Counted from the first letter of the stretch, positions 1-11,490 are shown. The stretch is 28,697 nt of DNA from Mucidula mucida (GCA_015501055.1 JADNYV010000440.1:1-28697), one strand, 5' to 3'. The notes: generated from the sequence alone by a model not told the origin. Made by a program: numbers and translations.

Positions 1-1270
1 TTCCTCGCGCCCCGTCTACGTTCACACATCCTGGCGTTCTCATCGATCGCGCCCAGCTCGACTTCATCAAAGGCAAAGTGAACGCTGGGAAGAGGTTAGT
101 CTTTGACACCATCTGTCAGCTGTCATACTAACTAGTCCTTGCATAGCCTTGGTCCTCCGCGTACTCATCCATGCTTTCGCACTCACTCGCGAGTCTCTCA
201 CGGACCCCCACGCCCACTACCACCGTCGAGTGCGGACCTACGTCCACGCCGAACATTGGCTGTACAGATGAGCGGCAGGATGCACTCGCGGCGTATGCGA
301 TGTCGCTTGCGTGGTATATCTCTGGGAGTGCGCAGTACGCGACCAAGGCCATCTCGTATATGAACGCGTGGGCCAAGACCATCAAGGGGCATACCAACTC
401 GAACGCGCCACTTCAGACGGCTGGCGGGGCGTCCTGGGCGCGGGCGGCGGAGATTATCAGGCACACGTATACGGGATGGGCGGCGGCGGACGTTACAGCG
501 TTTGAGACGATGCTGAGGAACGTGTATCTGCCGACTGTGATCAAGGGGTCTCAGAGTAATGGCAACTGGGAACTAGGTGGGTTTATGTTATGTTTCTGTA
601 AGGGAGCCTATTTTTGACATTCATGCTAGTGATGCTCGAAGCAGCGTTGGGGATAGCTGTGTTCCTCGAGGACAAGACGAGCTATGATACGGCGATGACC
701 AAGTACATGGGTCGCGTACCTGCGTATGTGTATTTGCTCAAGGATGGGAGCCTGCCAAAGGTGGCGCCTGGAAGTGGGTTGGATACGTCTGCGAAGATCA
801 TTACCTACTGGCAGAACCAGCCGACTTTCCAGGCAAATGGCCTAGCTCAGGAGACGTGTCGCGATTTTGTGCATACAGGTTTGTGTTTTCTTGATAGTAT
901 TTTTAATGTATACATGCTCAACGTCACTCTAGGCTACGGCATCGCGTCCATAGGGCACATCGCTGAAACCTCGCGTATCCAGGGGACGGATCTGTACACG
1001 GGGGACATCGGCGAGCGCCTGCGGTACGCCCTCGGGTTCCACGCTGCGTACGAGACGGGCGCATCGGCCAAGCCGTCGTGGTTGTGCCCTGGGAAGGACC
1101 TGAAGCTGGGGCTGGGGCCGATCCCGGAGGTGGGGTACAACGCGATGCACAACAGGCTGGGGTATGCGATGACGAATACGGAGAAGATGACGTTGGGCGG
1201 GAGGCCGGCGAGCACTAATTATTTGTTTTTGGGGTGGGAGACGTTGACGCATGGTGATAATCCTGCGTGA
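1..1270 (+). CDS. Secreted polysaccharide lyase, alginate-lyase fold (5' end outside window)
   Basis: Only the 3' part is present. Exons are <1-94 (or <1-77), 147-576, 630-878 and 933-1270; the introns at 577-629 and 879-932 are clean GT-AG and keep phase. The protein matches my memory of the fungal alginate lyase family (PF05426-like helical toroid; possibly CAZy PL38). Landmarks are the DERQDALAAYAMSLAWY helix, NSNAPLQT, ASWARAAEIIRHTY, SNGNWELVMLEAALG, a CRDFVHTGYG segment and the conserved EVGYNAMHNRLGY segment near the end. The family cleaves uronic-acid polymers by beta-elimination outside the cell. The signal peptide would lie upstream of the window. One oddity: with the natural donor at 95 (GAG|GTTAGT) the frame into exon 2 is off by one. 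A weaker donor at 78 (AAA|GTGAAC) restores it but loses about six residues normally present. Family assignment is good; exact substrate is unknown. Confidence 0.8.
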
Positions 1271-1519
1271 GAACAGGGGGAGAGGGGAAGATACTAACGG
1301 GTTCTGGGAATATAAAATTAGGCTTGCTATTACAATGAGGACGAACGAGTTCTGTGATGTTCTTGGAGACAAACCTTCGGAGTCGGGCGGTTATCATGAC
1401 GTGCATCCATTATTCAGAATCGTGAAGAATGTCTATGTGGCGCCACGGTAAGATCAGCAGCCTGTGCAGGTAGTAACTGACAGCTTGCTGGGTTTGGTGA
1501 GGTCTTCTATCCGTGATGT

Positions 1520-1806
1520 TTTAATCACGTTAGATAGGCGCCAGTTCTCTTGATAGAGCGAGTTTGAATGGAGCTACAACGTTATGAAATGCATCTCTGA
1601 AGATGCTGGATGAGAACGTCTTTTTATTATACTAGGTACTGTGCATGTCCACAATGAAACACTTTAATCATGTTTAATAGGCGCCAGTTCTGTTGATTAG
1701 AGCAAGTTTGAATTGAGCTACAACATTATGATATGCATTTCAGAAGATGCTGGATGAGAACGTCTTTTCATTATTTTAGGTACTGTGCATGGCTACAATA
1801 AAACAC
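1520..1806. repeat. Two-copy direct tandem repeat, about 143 bp per unit
   Basis: Unit 1 (about 1520-1662) and unit 2 (about 1663-1806) are head-to-tail copies. Both start with TTTAATCA, share TAGGCGCCAGTTCT, GAAGATGCTGGATGAGAACGTCTTTT and AGGTACTGTGCATG in that order (shorter pieces of those blocks can be found at matching offsets), and differ by roughly 20 substitutions plus one extra T. The pair lies in the gap between two converging genes (stop at 1270 on +, stop at 1841 on -). Unit 2 carries an AATAAA at 1797-1802; unit 1 has AATGAA there. I see no coding potential. It may be duplicated 3'-flanking DNA. Confidence 0.8.
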
Positions 1807-1840
1807 TTTAAAGAAATGAATCGTCATGTACGACGCTTTA

Positions 1841-3552
1841 TTAAACGACTGTCCGTTTAGATTCGCTGGCATGCGGAGGGTCTGATTCGTGCTTGTCCTC
1901 GGATCTCTCCTCGACGGTATCAGTGAAATCCTGAACGACGTTGTTCATAAAGCAGTTAAGAGTCGCTTGAGAGACAACGTACACTCATAAGAATGAAGTT
2001 TGGATCGCGATCCGTCACGACATCCGTGGTGCGGGAGATCTGAAGGCCACGGGATGCCGACTCGTGATTCTTCCGCAACGCGTCGTTGGCGTTGGCGTCG
2101 GCCCAAAACGCACTTGGGGCTAGGTTTAGCGTGGCGTTGGCGCTTTGCTGCTCCCTGAACATCGGTGCACGCGAGTTGAGCGTGGCCATCAGCACGTTTG
2201 AGTACCTGGGAGACTCAGTGGTAAGCTACGCGTCCGATGTGGGAGAAGTGAGATTGAGCTGACAGTTTTCCGAGGACCAAGAACCTAGTAGATGATTGAG
2301 TGCCGTGTATCCGGATAGAAAGGGGGTGTAGCGTACATGATGAAGTGGAAATTGTACTGGTTGCACGAGAGCCAGAGGACGAGCTCGAGGAGTGCGCCAG
2401 CCGTTGTGACTGCGCCGGTCTCCACGGTGAATCGGATGAGCTTGCTAATCAAGCTCGTCGTTTTTGCAAAGTTGCTGGAGTTTCTGCGGCGGGAGAGCTA
2501 TGAACGTGTTAATATCACGAACCGGAAGGTGATGGCCCCGGAGAACGTACAATCCAGACGAGGGAAATCGTAATTAGCACGTCGCATGCGGCACTACCAG
2601 AAAGCCATACCTGCATTACATGACGTGGTTAATAGTTGGTCAAGGACAAGTAGAATGAGAACTTACACTGATCTCGGGAGATAACTCGAACAGCTTGTCG
2701 ATCGCTGATCCACGGACGAAGACCTAAGGAGCGTATCAAGAGGGCACCGCCACATTAAAAGCTTGATTGTACTGACAGCTATGCTGAAGTAAAACGCGAA
2801 CGATATCTGCATAATCGACACCTGGAAAGCGCGGTGTTAGATCGGAATAGTAGTACCGCATACTCTTCGCGAAATCACATACGGCTTGAATCAGGAGCGG
2901 CAGCCATATCGATTGTGTCAAGCGGTAGATACGCCACACATAGAATGTCTGCGCCATGCCGGCCACTAGCGCGCCATTGAGATTGAAAGGAGGCTGGAGG
3001 TAACGAGTACGTACGGATGGCGTTAAGCTCTGCTAATGGTTTCCAGGACCAGTCTAGAAAGAGAAGTGTCTCGACGTCACCCCATCCTGGACCGTACTGA
3101 TTCCAAGCGCCGATGTTCATGAAGATGGTGAATATTGTTTCAATGAGAAACATGCTCCAGACTTATTCGGAAGAGTAGTTAGATTGCTGTCATCCGCGAA
3201 ATAGCCGATGTGCTCACCGAAGATCTTGAGTCCGAGGCGATCTTTGGGGAAGGTTTCGGTGTACATGTCTTTGAAAGCGACGCATGGTCAGAGCTTTTCA
3301 TGAAGTCGAGCGAGGAAACGGTTACACATACACACTTGAACGACGAGAACTCCATAAAGACAATAACTCCACATGTAGCCCAGGACCTAGTAAAGAGATT
3401 CAAGGAATCGTCAGGCTGGAAGGCAGCAATATTTCGCACCATAGGCCCGGTACTATTTGTTAAGTAAGATGATCGGGATTCAAAGAGAAGCTGAGAGAGG
3501 AGGAGACTCACAGCAAGGGCACATTGTGACCCGGCAACTGGACGGGGGCCAT
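1841..3552 (-). CDS. Multi-pass membrane protein, DUF6534 family, 13 exons, 348 aa
   Basis: Spliced exons on the minus strand: 3552-3512, 3452-3440, 3386-3332, 3268-3218, 3161-3015, 2965-2883, 2821-2777, 2723-2667, 2610-2551, 2497-2337, 2284-2264, 2205-1983, 1930-1841. Every junction is GT-AG and phases add up to 349 codons including TAA. The start MAPVQLPGHNVPLLTGPMV follows the pattern I associate with this basidiomycete family. Further landmarks: YCLYGVLVVQVYMY, the TFPKDRLGLK loop, the GPGWGD loop, QTFYVWRIYRL, WLSGSAACDVLITISL, a stretch around KTTSLISKLIRFTVETGA, and LGKLYSNVLMATLNSR before a hydrophilic tail. About seven hydrophobic segments are expected. Function is unknown; the family is abundant in mushrooms and resembles a seven-helix receptor in shape only. 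A TATA-like stretch (rc TATATATG) lies near 3613-3621. No lesion seen. Confidence 0.85.
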
Positions 3553-4432
3553 GAGTAAGGATACTGTGAGCGCCTAGACAGAAGTAAGCACCGAGCGGCG
3601 ACAGCCCCAGGTCATATATACATCGGACTCAGTACTTTTCCACGTTACGTGGAGTCATAACGGACGGGGAGATTACATCCGTCTTGAACGGAGCCTAACT
3701 ATTAGCGCGCCGTGGGGACATACGTTAATATGATTGGAGAAGTGACCATCACGGAGAGCGAGCTAGCGGGCAACAAACAAGTCGTACTCGTCTTCTGTCA
3801 TTATATCAGCGGAAGGAGATGCATGGGCGCGTGAAAATTTCGAACGTCAAGTGTCATCTGAGTGTATCATACCTGTGGTAGTAATCTCGCAGATGACACA
3901 TATAGAAGGCTTCAAGGCATCAGTGAGAGGGCGGGTATCAGTGGTCTGAGTTTCTCAAGAGCAGCGTACTATAATCAACCACCGTGGGGTGTTGTGGGGA
4001 TCCCGGTTTCCCTACTGTTTGCAGTACGGCATTGTCGATGTATGATAGTTCCATCAAAGCCGTTTTCGCCCGCATCGTGCATCTTCATTCTACAAAAGGT
4101 GCCAAGTCCAATGCTCATGGTTCGCTAGAAGAGTTGAAAAGAGAGCAAGCAAGTCCGGAGCATGACGAGGTGCGGAGAAATCCGAAAATGCGTGGTTTGC
4201 TTCCTACCAGTGACGATGCCGACTTTGGTTCTCCGCCGTCTTCATTCCATTCTTCAACATCAGAAGAGGTCTTATGTGCTCACGCTGTCAAATATAGAGC
4301 TACGAATAACGCGACCGCTTCTTCTGCGATCGGATCACATTGACCTATCATGATTCGGATTTACTAGTTCGAGCCGGTACACACAATATAACTGGGCAAT
4401 CATTCGTGAATTTGTTTCCCAGAGAACTCACC
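3553..4432. other. Shared upstream region of two divergent genes
   Basis: About 880 bp separate the start codons of the DUF6534 gene (minus) and the GMC oxidoreductase gene (plus). Apart from the TATA-like stretch near 3613-3621 serving the minus gene, I find no convincing gene. The open frames at 3862-4343 show no recognisable family sequence and no splice continuation, so I treat the region as promoter and 5' leader sequence. Confidence 0.5.
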
Positions 4433-6864
4433 ATGGCCGCTCCCCACTCCATCGACGCAGAATACGATATTGTCTTCGCAGGTGGAGGAACTTCAGCGTG
4501 TGTTACTGCTAGTCGACTCGCTCAGGCAGCGCCCGAACTTCGTATTTTGGTACTGGAGAGCGGTCCCACGACAAAGGAAAAGCTCCAGCATATCCAGCCC
4601 GGTCAATATCTCACCCACCTGGCGCCTACCAGCACGACCATGCAGTTTTACACGTCTCCACCGTCGGAGTACTTGGCGGGCCGGTCTGCAATTGTCCCTT
4701 CTGGTCGCTGCATTGGTGGAGGTTCGTCTGTCAACTTTGCCTTATACAATCGCCCTGCGGCATCGGATTTTGACGCATGGGAGACCGCTTTCGGGAACCC
4801 TGGATGGTCGTCCAAGGATCTCATTCCACTCTTGCAAAAGGTAAACAAAAACTCACTTCGTTTGACCGTTGCTGAACACCTGCAGGCTGAGACCTATGAG
4901 ATCGACCCCACCAAAGCGACACATGGAAGCGATGGTCCTTTGAAAGTATCATACGGCGGACCGAACTCTGTCATGAACATCGGGAAGCAGTTTCTTGACA
5001 TTGGTCCCAAGTTCGAGAAGAAGCGACCGTTGAGCGACGAAGCTAATGGCTTCGGCGAAGAATCAGTCAACGTTTTTTACGTGGGTCTTTTTAATCGCAT
5101 AGTCGACGCCACTAAGTACTGTTCTTTTCAGCTAATGCCTAAATGGATATCAAGTGATGGTCAGCGTTCAGACGTAGCCGTATGTATTCAGACTCTCGCC
5201 GTGACTGAGCTAATGTTACTTTTTAGCATCACTACATTTATCACAAGGGACTGCAGAATCTGTCTGTTCTCGACGGATGCCTTGTCAACCGCGTCGTCGT
5301 CGAGTAAGTATGTTATCTCCTGCCTAACACGATATTCAGTTTCCCGTAGGGACGGCATCGCTACTGGAGTAGAGTACTCCTTTGACATACGAGTCTACCC
5401 TTCTTCGCCTCAACACCAGCGAATAGTGCGCGCCAAAAAGCTGGTGGTCGTCTCTGCGGGTGCCATGGGCTCTCCATTGATTCTGGAACGGTCCGGGATC
5501 GGCCGGAAAGACGTTCTCGAGAAGGCTGGTATACCGCTTGTCGTTGATCTTCCTGGTGTCGGGTCCGATTATCAAGGTACAATACACTGGCTAGATACTC
5601 ACTTTCGACGTCGATTCACTCATTCGACCCGTAGATCATGCGTTCTATGTAACCCCATACATCGCGGATCCAGCGGAAACCACTTTCGACGGTATTTATC
5701 GAGGGGATCCAGAAGAGTGGGCGGAAGCACAGAAACAGTGGCACAAGGACGGTGGTGGCCGGCTAGGCGGGAAGTTCGTCCATTCTTTTCGTGTCTCTAT
5801 CCTTCTCTGATGCGCTTCGGTAGTACGGCAGATGGATGCATTAAGATGCGTCCATTGCCTGAAGAGCTCGAGGAACTGGGTCCTGAATTTGTTGAGCACT
5901 TCAACAAGGCCTACGCGGATAAACCGGACAAACCTTTATTCTGGATGTGTGCCTCGTCTGGGTACGTAAGACATAAGTACTACGATGCCTCTTGTCACTG
6001 ACGAGTTCTGTAGACTCCCCGCAGATCAAATTGGCCTTCCTGCTTTGAATTATACTTGTATCTGTATATTCCTGGTGAGTTACGCTCATGCCTGTGACCT
6101 TCGTTCATAATCACGTTTACAGGGATATCCCGAATCGCGCGGTAGCCTGCACGTATCCTCCGTCGACCCATACACAGCTCCCCACTTTGAATCTGGGTTC
6201 CTCACCAAGTAAGTGATATCGAACTTGTACTCTTGCATCGCTCATGTATCCGCAAGATCAGTGGATGTCGCCGCCCTTCGATGGGGTTACAAGAAAGGAC
6301 GCGAGATTATCCGTCGGTTGCCTGCCTTCCGGGGCGCTCTCGTTCCAGCTCACCCCCAATTTGCGGCCGACAGTCCTGCGGCGCTTGTTGAGACGGGTCC
6401 AATATCTTTGGATGCTCCCAAAATCGTCTACTCTGCGGAAGATGACGCCGCGATTGATCACAATATTAGAGCGCTAAGTTTGTCTTCGTCCTTTCTGAGT
6501 TTTGTGGTGCTCCTGACATATAATCACTAGTGCAAACAACATGGCACTCCGTATGTCTTCTTGTCGATGCTGCCTTACAATACTCACTTCTCAACAGCTT
6601 GGAACATGCGCGATGAAGCCCTTATCGGACGGCGGTGTTGTTGATAACAACTTGAGCGTCTACGGGGTGAAAAGATTAAAGGTCGCAGATCTGTCCATCG
6701 CCCCATCCAACGTGAACGCCGTGAGTTGATTCCCGCCTTCGTTGGCAAGATTGTGGAAGTGTTGATTATATTTCGTTGTGTAGAACACAAACTCCGCCGC
6801 AATTGCAATTGGGGAGAAGGCTGCTGTGATTTTTGGGAAAGAGCTTGGCATCGCTCATGTTTGA
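4433..6864 (+). CDS. GMC oxidoreductase, alcohol-oxidase-like (AA3), 13 exons, 607 aa
   Basis: The start is chosen at the ATG in CTCACCATGG, just before the FAD-binding fold. Exons: 4433-4840, 4886-5080, 5132-5179, 5227-5303, 5350-5576, 5635-5773, 5824-5961, 6014-6074, 6123-6208, 6257-6477, 6531-6550, 6598-6720, 6784-6864; the sum is 608 codons with the TGA. The N-terminus has the dinucleotide-binding GGG at residues 17-19 with LVLESG following, then GRCIGGGSSVNFALYNR (GMC signature 1 region). A SAGAMGSPLILERSGIG stretch is signature 2. Near the C-terminus TTWHSLGTCAM gives catalytic His 539 and VNANTNSAAIAIGEKAA gives the partner Asn 582. The overall pattern is closest to fungal alcohol (methanol) oxidases, which oxidise small alcohols with O2 to give H2O2. 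It ends in LGIAHV, without an evident peroxisomal tripeptide. Substrate is inferred, fold is certain. Confidence 0.87.
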
Positions 6865-7178
6865 TTTTTTAGAATTCACCAGTCGACGAAAGATGTATTA
6901 ACCAGGAATTACCTACACCTATGATGCACAATGCAACCCCTTGGCAACCAATACTAAAATATGGCCTTGAAGCGATATCTGTTCTGGTAGATACTCGAAC
7001 GGTATGTTTCAGCCTTGCCACATAAGATGAAGTGGAACAATGATACGCGCACGTGATCGGACCGTGATCGCTTTTGTTCAGGTTCTCTCCTTTCACTGTT
7101 TAACCACCACCACCACGACACATTTTCGTCTCCATCGATCTACGGATAGAAACATTGTTCTGACTGCACACTTCAAAC
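6865..7178. other. Intergenic, no feature recognised
   Basis: This holds the 3' flank of the GMC gene and the presumed promoter of the F-box gene. I see an AT-rich patch near 6950 (ACTAAAATATGG) but no clear core promoter element and no coding exon. Confidence 0.4.
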
Positions 7179-9095
7179 ATGCCTTTCTGTCGGTGTTCAT
7201 CACGTTCTCTAAACTTCTGAGCTAACAAACTCCTAGCTTTCTCGGCCAACTGGAAGGCATGCAAGGGCTCAAGTAAATGTCCCTGTGCTAACCATTTGAC
7301 CCCTGCTTCTCTCCTCGAATCTCGGTTCCGCGACACAGCCAACGACGACCCCACTCTTCATCGTGTCATTTATGGCAACGAACGCGCTACACCGGTCGAA
7401 GAAAACACTGTTTTCGGCACCATCCCAGGCCTCGAATCCCAGCTCCGTAAAGCAGAGTATCGACTTCGTATGCTCTCGCGGCTACAAGGCGCTCTAGTCG
7501 CTGAGACCCAACAGGTGGATAACGAGCTGAAGCGCGTCCTGGAACATCGTGACGCGTTGTCGAGGGCGATAGATGTTCGGATGTCGATAAAGGCTCCTAT
7601 CAGAGGCATTCCCCCCGAGGTCCTAACCCATATCCTTTCCTTCACCATTGACATTCCAGTCAAACGACGAAAGGTAGATGACTCGGAGGACCCGATACTC
7701 AGCATGCCTTGGAGCATAGAGCCTCGCGAACACCAGTTAAACACCTTTCAACTCGTGTGCAAACGGTGGCGGAGGGATATCCTTGGGTGTCCGTCCCTAT
7801 GGTCACAGATCCTGATAATCGCCAACCCACACGGAACTCATAGTAACGCTTTTCGTCCAAAGTACACACACTACCTTAAGCGTCAAATCAGTCGAGCTGG
7901 CGAAAATAAACTAGATATCTACATTGCGCTATTAGGCAACGAGGTTTTCTACATGACCCACCTTTCCCCCCATATTTTATCCGTATTGGAGCCAGTTTCC
8001 GCGCGCATACGCAGTCTTCACATCACACTCCGAGCATCCATGATTGCTGACCTGATACCACTGCACAAGTCCCTTCCCTCATTGGAAATCCTCAATATCC
8101 ACAATCTCTCGCCAAACGCTAGAGACGCATTCCCTATCAACCTTCTCGGGAGCGTGCCGAAGTTGAAATGTTACCACATCGTTGATATGCCTGCTCCAGA
8201 CACCTCGATCAATATTCCCTGGCACCAGATTACCCACTATAGCACCCGTCACCATGCGTGCAAAGGTGGAACATCCGAGGCCGCCTTGAATGTGCTTCAG
8301 TCTGCGCGATGTGTGCAGAGCTGTGTACTACAGATAACATCCCTGGGATCATTGCCTCTGCAAGTGGGGAACACGTTCATCACTTGCGAGCAATTAGAAA
8401 CCTTGTCCCTTCGTGTTAATAGGCATCAAGATCTTAGCGGACAGCCAATCCGGCCTATCTTCAAGTTCTGTTGGTTCCTCGCATTGCAGAAACTGTCTGT
8501 AAGCACTGCGACAAAATTTACCGATTGGCAGCCCGTGTATCTCCCTGATGGATCGGAGACATTTCATGAAATGCTCCTTTGCCTGCAGCGCTCTAAGAGC
8601 CCCCTCGTATCGTTGATGTTTGATTTTTCAAGTGTTGCATCTCAGGACGTGGTCGAGCTCTTCCGAACAACGCCAAGTCTGGAGATCGTTTGAATGACAA
8701 AAATCGAGGCGGGTTTAGACAATGATGTTATACGAGGTCTATGTGTCGAGGCTGGAGATGCCATCGCTGCCCCAGCCCTACACACTTTACGTCTTCATGG
8801 GGATTTTTCATTCGATCTATCCGTTGTCGCAGACATGGTAAAGGACCGATGGGAGGACACATCACTATCCTGCGTATACTTAACGTGGTCAGACATGGGG
8901 TGCTTTGGTGATAGGCGACAAGGGAGGAGGTATGGAGAATCCGGGGAGGAAAATTGCCTCATGCTTGAAAAAGCTCACTCTTGGATGCAGAAGGCGGCTC
9001 GCATCACTGAACAGCTACAGCCTTATAGAGAGGAGGGTCTGCAACTGACAATGGACGTCGACAGAAGGAAACACTACCAGGTTATGATGAGCTAG
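7179..9095 (+). CDS. F-box protein with N-terminal coiled coil, interrupted by an in-frame TGA
   Basis: A long frame is open from 7221. From about 7400 it encodes an amphipathic helix (LESQLRKAEYRLRMLSRLQ and onward) of the kind that precedes the F-box in many mushroom F-box proteins. The F-box itself follows: IRGIPPEVLTHILSFTI, then QLVCKRWRRDILGCPSLWSQI. The rest is a leucine-rich repeat-like region (LEILNIHNLS, LETLSLRVN). F-box proteins link substrates to the SCF ubiquitin ligase through Skp1. The frame stops at TGA 8691-8693, but the same frame continues without another stop for 133 codons to 9095, with family-like content, so the TGA looks like a nonsense change. The start is uncertain: I propose ATG 7179 with an intron at 7189-7236; a start at ATG 7470 would lose half the coiled coil. 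Confidence 0.7.
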
Positions 9096-9335
9096 ACCAG
9101 AATATATCTTGTACTATATAGACTCGGGTCTCCGTTTTGCGATAATTATAAGTACATGGTACTACATGCGGATGGCGAACTTGGCACGGCTATTTGATAC
9201 GCGACCAGACATGTGATGGGACCGAGGTACGACATTTTTGTGGCTCGTCTGATTCCCTTGTCCTTCCCTTGTCAATGTCCCAGCGTCGGAGAGCAAACAA
9301 GGCAGAGCCTCCTCCTTTTTTCATCTCCTCCAAAC

Positions 9336-10823
9336 ATGATGACGAAACCCTTTCAAGACGAGTACACGCGCCTTTTCTACTCAAAGGCTCGTGGCTACCC
9401 TCCACTCGATCCGGAGACTTTGCAGCCACATCCTAGTCCTACTTGGCCGCTGAAGGGCGCTCAAATTGGCGACTTAGTCCTTCTGGATCTCTCCGGCGCC
9501 CTTCTCTATGTCGGAATCAACGTCACCAAAGACGCCGATGATCCCCGAAATTGGCAGTGTTTACCAAAGGACTACAAGCCGTGTCCTTTGGAGCTAGGCA
9601 TAGACTACACCATCAACCCTAACCAATTTCCAAGTCCAACTATCCTTGGAGCAACGTCAGGTCCTACAGACGAGTTCGAAGTGTGCCCTATGGCTCCGAC
9701 TGAGTGGCACATCTTCTCCCACTTTCGCTATCAAATTCTAATGTAACAAATAGGGACGACAACCACGAGAGAGTCAAATTCTCGACGCGCGCCTCGCACG
9801 GCGCATTTTGCGCGCTTCCTCTAGGCGGCTCAGCCCAGGATTGCACATTGTCGGGTTTGGCGAAGCTTCGACGGCTCGCAATGACACATGGAGCAACCTG
9901 GTACTATCATGTTATGCACCTTGACAGTTTAGAGCTGCAAAATGGGGACCTCACATTGATTACCGGATGCGAAAAGACGGCATATTTTGTCTTGGGACTG
10001 TTCGAAACGAAAGACCAGAACCCATGCTTCACGAAGATACTTACCGTGCCTAAAATCGTGGGTGACGTCGCGGAGAGAATCAAGATGGTTGAGGACTGTC
10101 CCTCCGAGAGTGCTCCACTGTCATTCGCCCCGTATTTTCAAAGCGGGCGACCCGATACCGCTTCAAGGCTGAACCAAGTTGTATTGCATTACGCGGTTTT
10201 CATATTTCCCTGAAGCCGTCCATCTACAACGATATGTGCGACCCCAGGGGCATCCGACAATCGATCTGGCATGCCCTTCCTAGGTTTATCCGACCGTCGA
10301 CAAGGTCTTGGGCTGTTTTTGACGAATCAAAACCCGTAATTTAGCCGTTTACGGTTCACAGTACACTGATCCTGAATTGCTCGACAGCCGTTCCATCCTT
10401 GTGCCGCTGTCAACGATCTGGTTCACTCTTCGGTAAGCTGCGCATTGTCGTCTAAACGCCAATAACAACGACCATACAGAGTAGACAAGCGAAGACCGCT
10501 GTTATCCACGACAACGACATTCTTTCTCTCCTTCAGAATGTCTGTCCATATCTCTTTCTATCTGAATCTTCTATTGACTAGTCGCCCAGGACGAAGTTCT
10601 TCTTCCAAGCGATGCCGAGTTGGCGCGAAGAATGGTTACTAGATATGTCATCAGTGTACACAAAGGTGCGGCCGAAGCTACTATACACATGACTAACGTC
10701 TGAGTGTCTGCAGCCGGTGGCGCATTTCTACAGGCTAAGAGCGACGTCAAACTCGGCCGCTGGGCAAAAATACGTCTGCTAAATCGGCGTGGATTCCTAT
10801 CCGTTCGCCAGGAAGACGAATGA
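9336..10823 (+). CDS. Uncharacterised basidiomycete family protein, copy 1, with one frameshift
   Basis: Exons: 9336-9703, 9754-10335, 10388-10432, 10480-10539, 10590-10665, 10714-10823. Introns are 47-52 nt GT-AG. Intact it would be about 412 aa. I recognise the pattern of a large family of hypothetical proteins from mushrooms, with an N-terminal GDLVLLDLSG-like start, DPRNW, a GAFCALPLGG segment, WYYHVMHLDS, the most conserved NGDLTLITGCEKT block, RGFHISLK, and a C-terminal block with FHP, AVIHDNDILSLLQN and DAELARRM. No function is known to me. Exon 2 does not keep frame: at 10178 the reading must drop two bases (or gain one) to pass from RLNQ into CIALRGF. A 38-nt intron at 10178-10215 would also restore frame but would delete the conserved RGF segment and is shorter than any other intron here. 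A truncated paralogue lies 300 bp downstream. Confidence 0.6.
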
Positions 10824-11121
10824 TTCTACTTCACAGTTGTGTGCCACGTCACATCCGAATTGATTCGAATGCTAGTATCGATCATCTTATGCGCAATGAA
10901 AGAACGCGTCGAACTGAATTCATGAGAAAGGTGAAGGTTGCACAACACAAAAGCCTGCCGAGACCGAGGTCACAGTGATACACGAAGTTGTGTCCCTACA
11001 CCTTATTGTTACTTCTGTAAGATTGTTGTCTTCCTTATACCATCAACGGGACAAGGGCTCTGGACGATAGGACGAGCCTTTACAATCATTTCTTGCTAAC
11101 CCCCCGCCTCCTCACCCAGTT

Positions 11122-11490
11122 ATGACTACGAAGCTGTTCCAAGATGATTATACGCGCCGCTTCTATTCAAAGGTTCGGGGTTACCCTCCAATTCTGGCGG
11201 ACGGCATGCAAAGTCATGACTGTCCCGGCTCGTACAAGGAGTCCACATTGGCGATGTTATGCTTCGTAGCGATTCCGGGCCATCGAGTACGTCGGTATCA
11301 ATGTCACAAGAGATGCCGATGACCCACGAAATTGTCAGCAGCTGCCAAAAGACTTTGAACCGTGTTTCCTAGAGCCGGGGATCGACTGCATCGATCCTTC
11401 GCGGTTTCCAAATCCTGCCGTCATTGGTAATGCGGCAAGTCCTACCGCAGACTTCAGGGTACAACCCATACCTCCCGCCGAGTGAGTCAG
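11122..11490 (+). pseudogene. Truncated, frameshifted tandem copy of the preceding gene (copy 2)
   Basis: It starts MTTKLFQDDYTRRFYSKVRGYPP, which aligns with the start of copy 1 (MTKPFQDEYTRLFYSKARGYPP). The match continues through GINVT-DADDPRN, PKDFEPC, PGIDC, PSRFPNP and PPAE up to a splice-donor-like GTGAGT, exactly as in exon 1 of copy 1. Two single-base losses are visible: near 11239 (before HIGDV) and near 11278 (GGGCC where GGGGCC is expected before EYVGINVT). After the donor at about 11486 I cannot find the rest of the gene; a short weak match to the beginning of exon 2 may persist to about 11580. It is a dead partial duplicate in the same orientation. Confidence 0.75.

Noticed and set aside
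3984..4343. 119-codon frame upstream of the GMC gene
   Set aside because: It overlaps other open frames, has no recognisable content and lies in the shared promoter of two divergent genes.
10178..10215. 38-nt intron that would repair copy 1 of the tandem family
   Set aside because: It is shorter than all other introns here (43 nt or more) and would delete the conserved RGF segment; kept only as an alternative to test.
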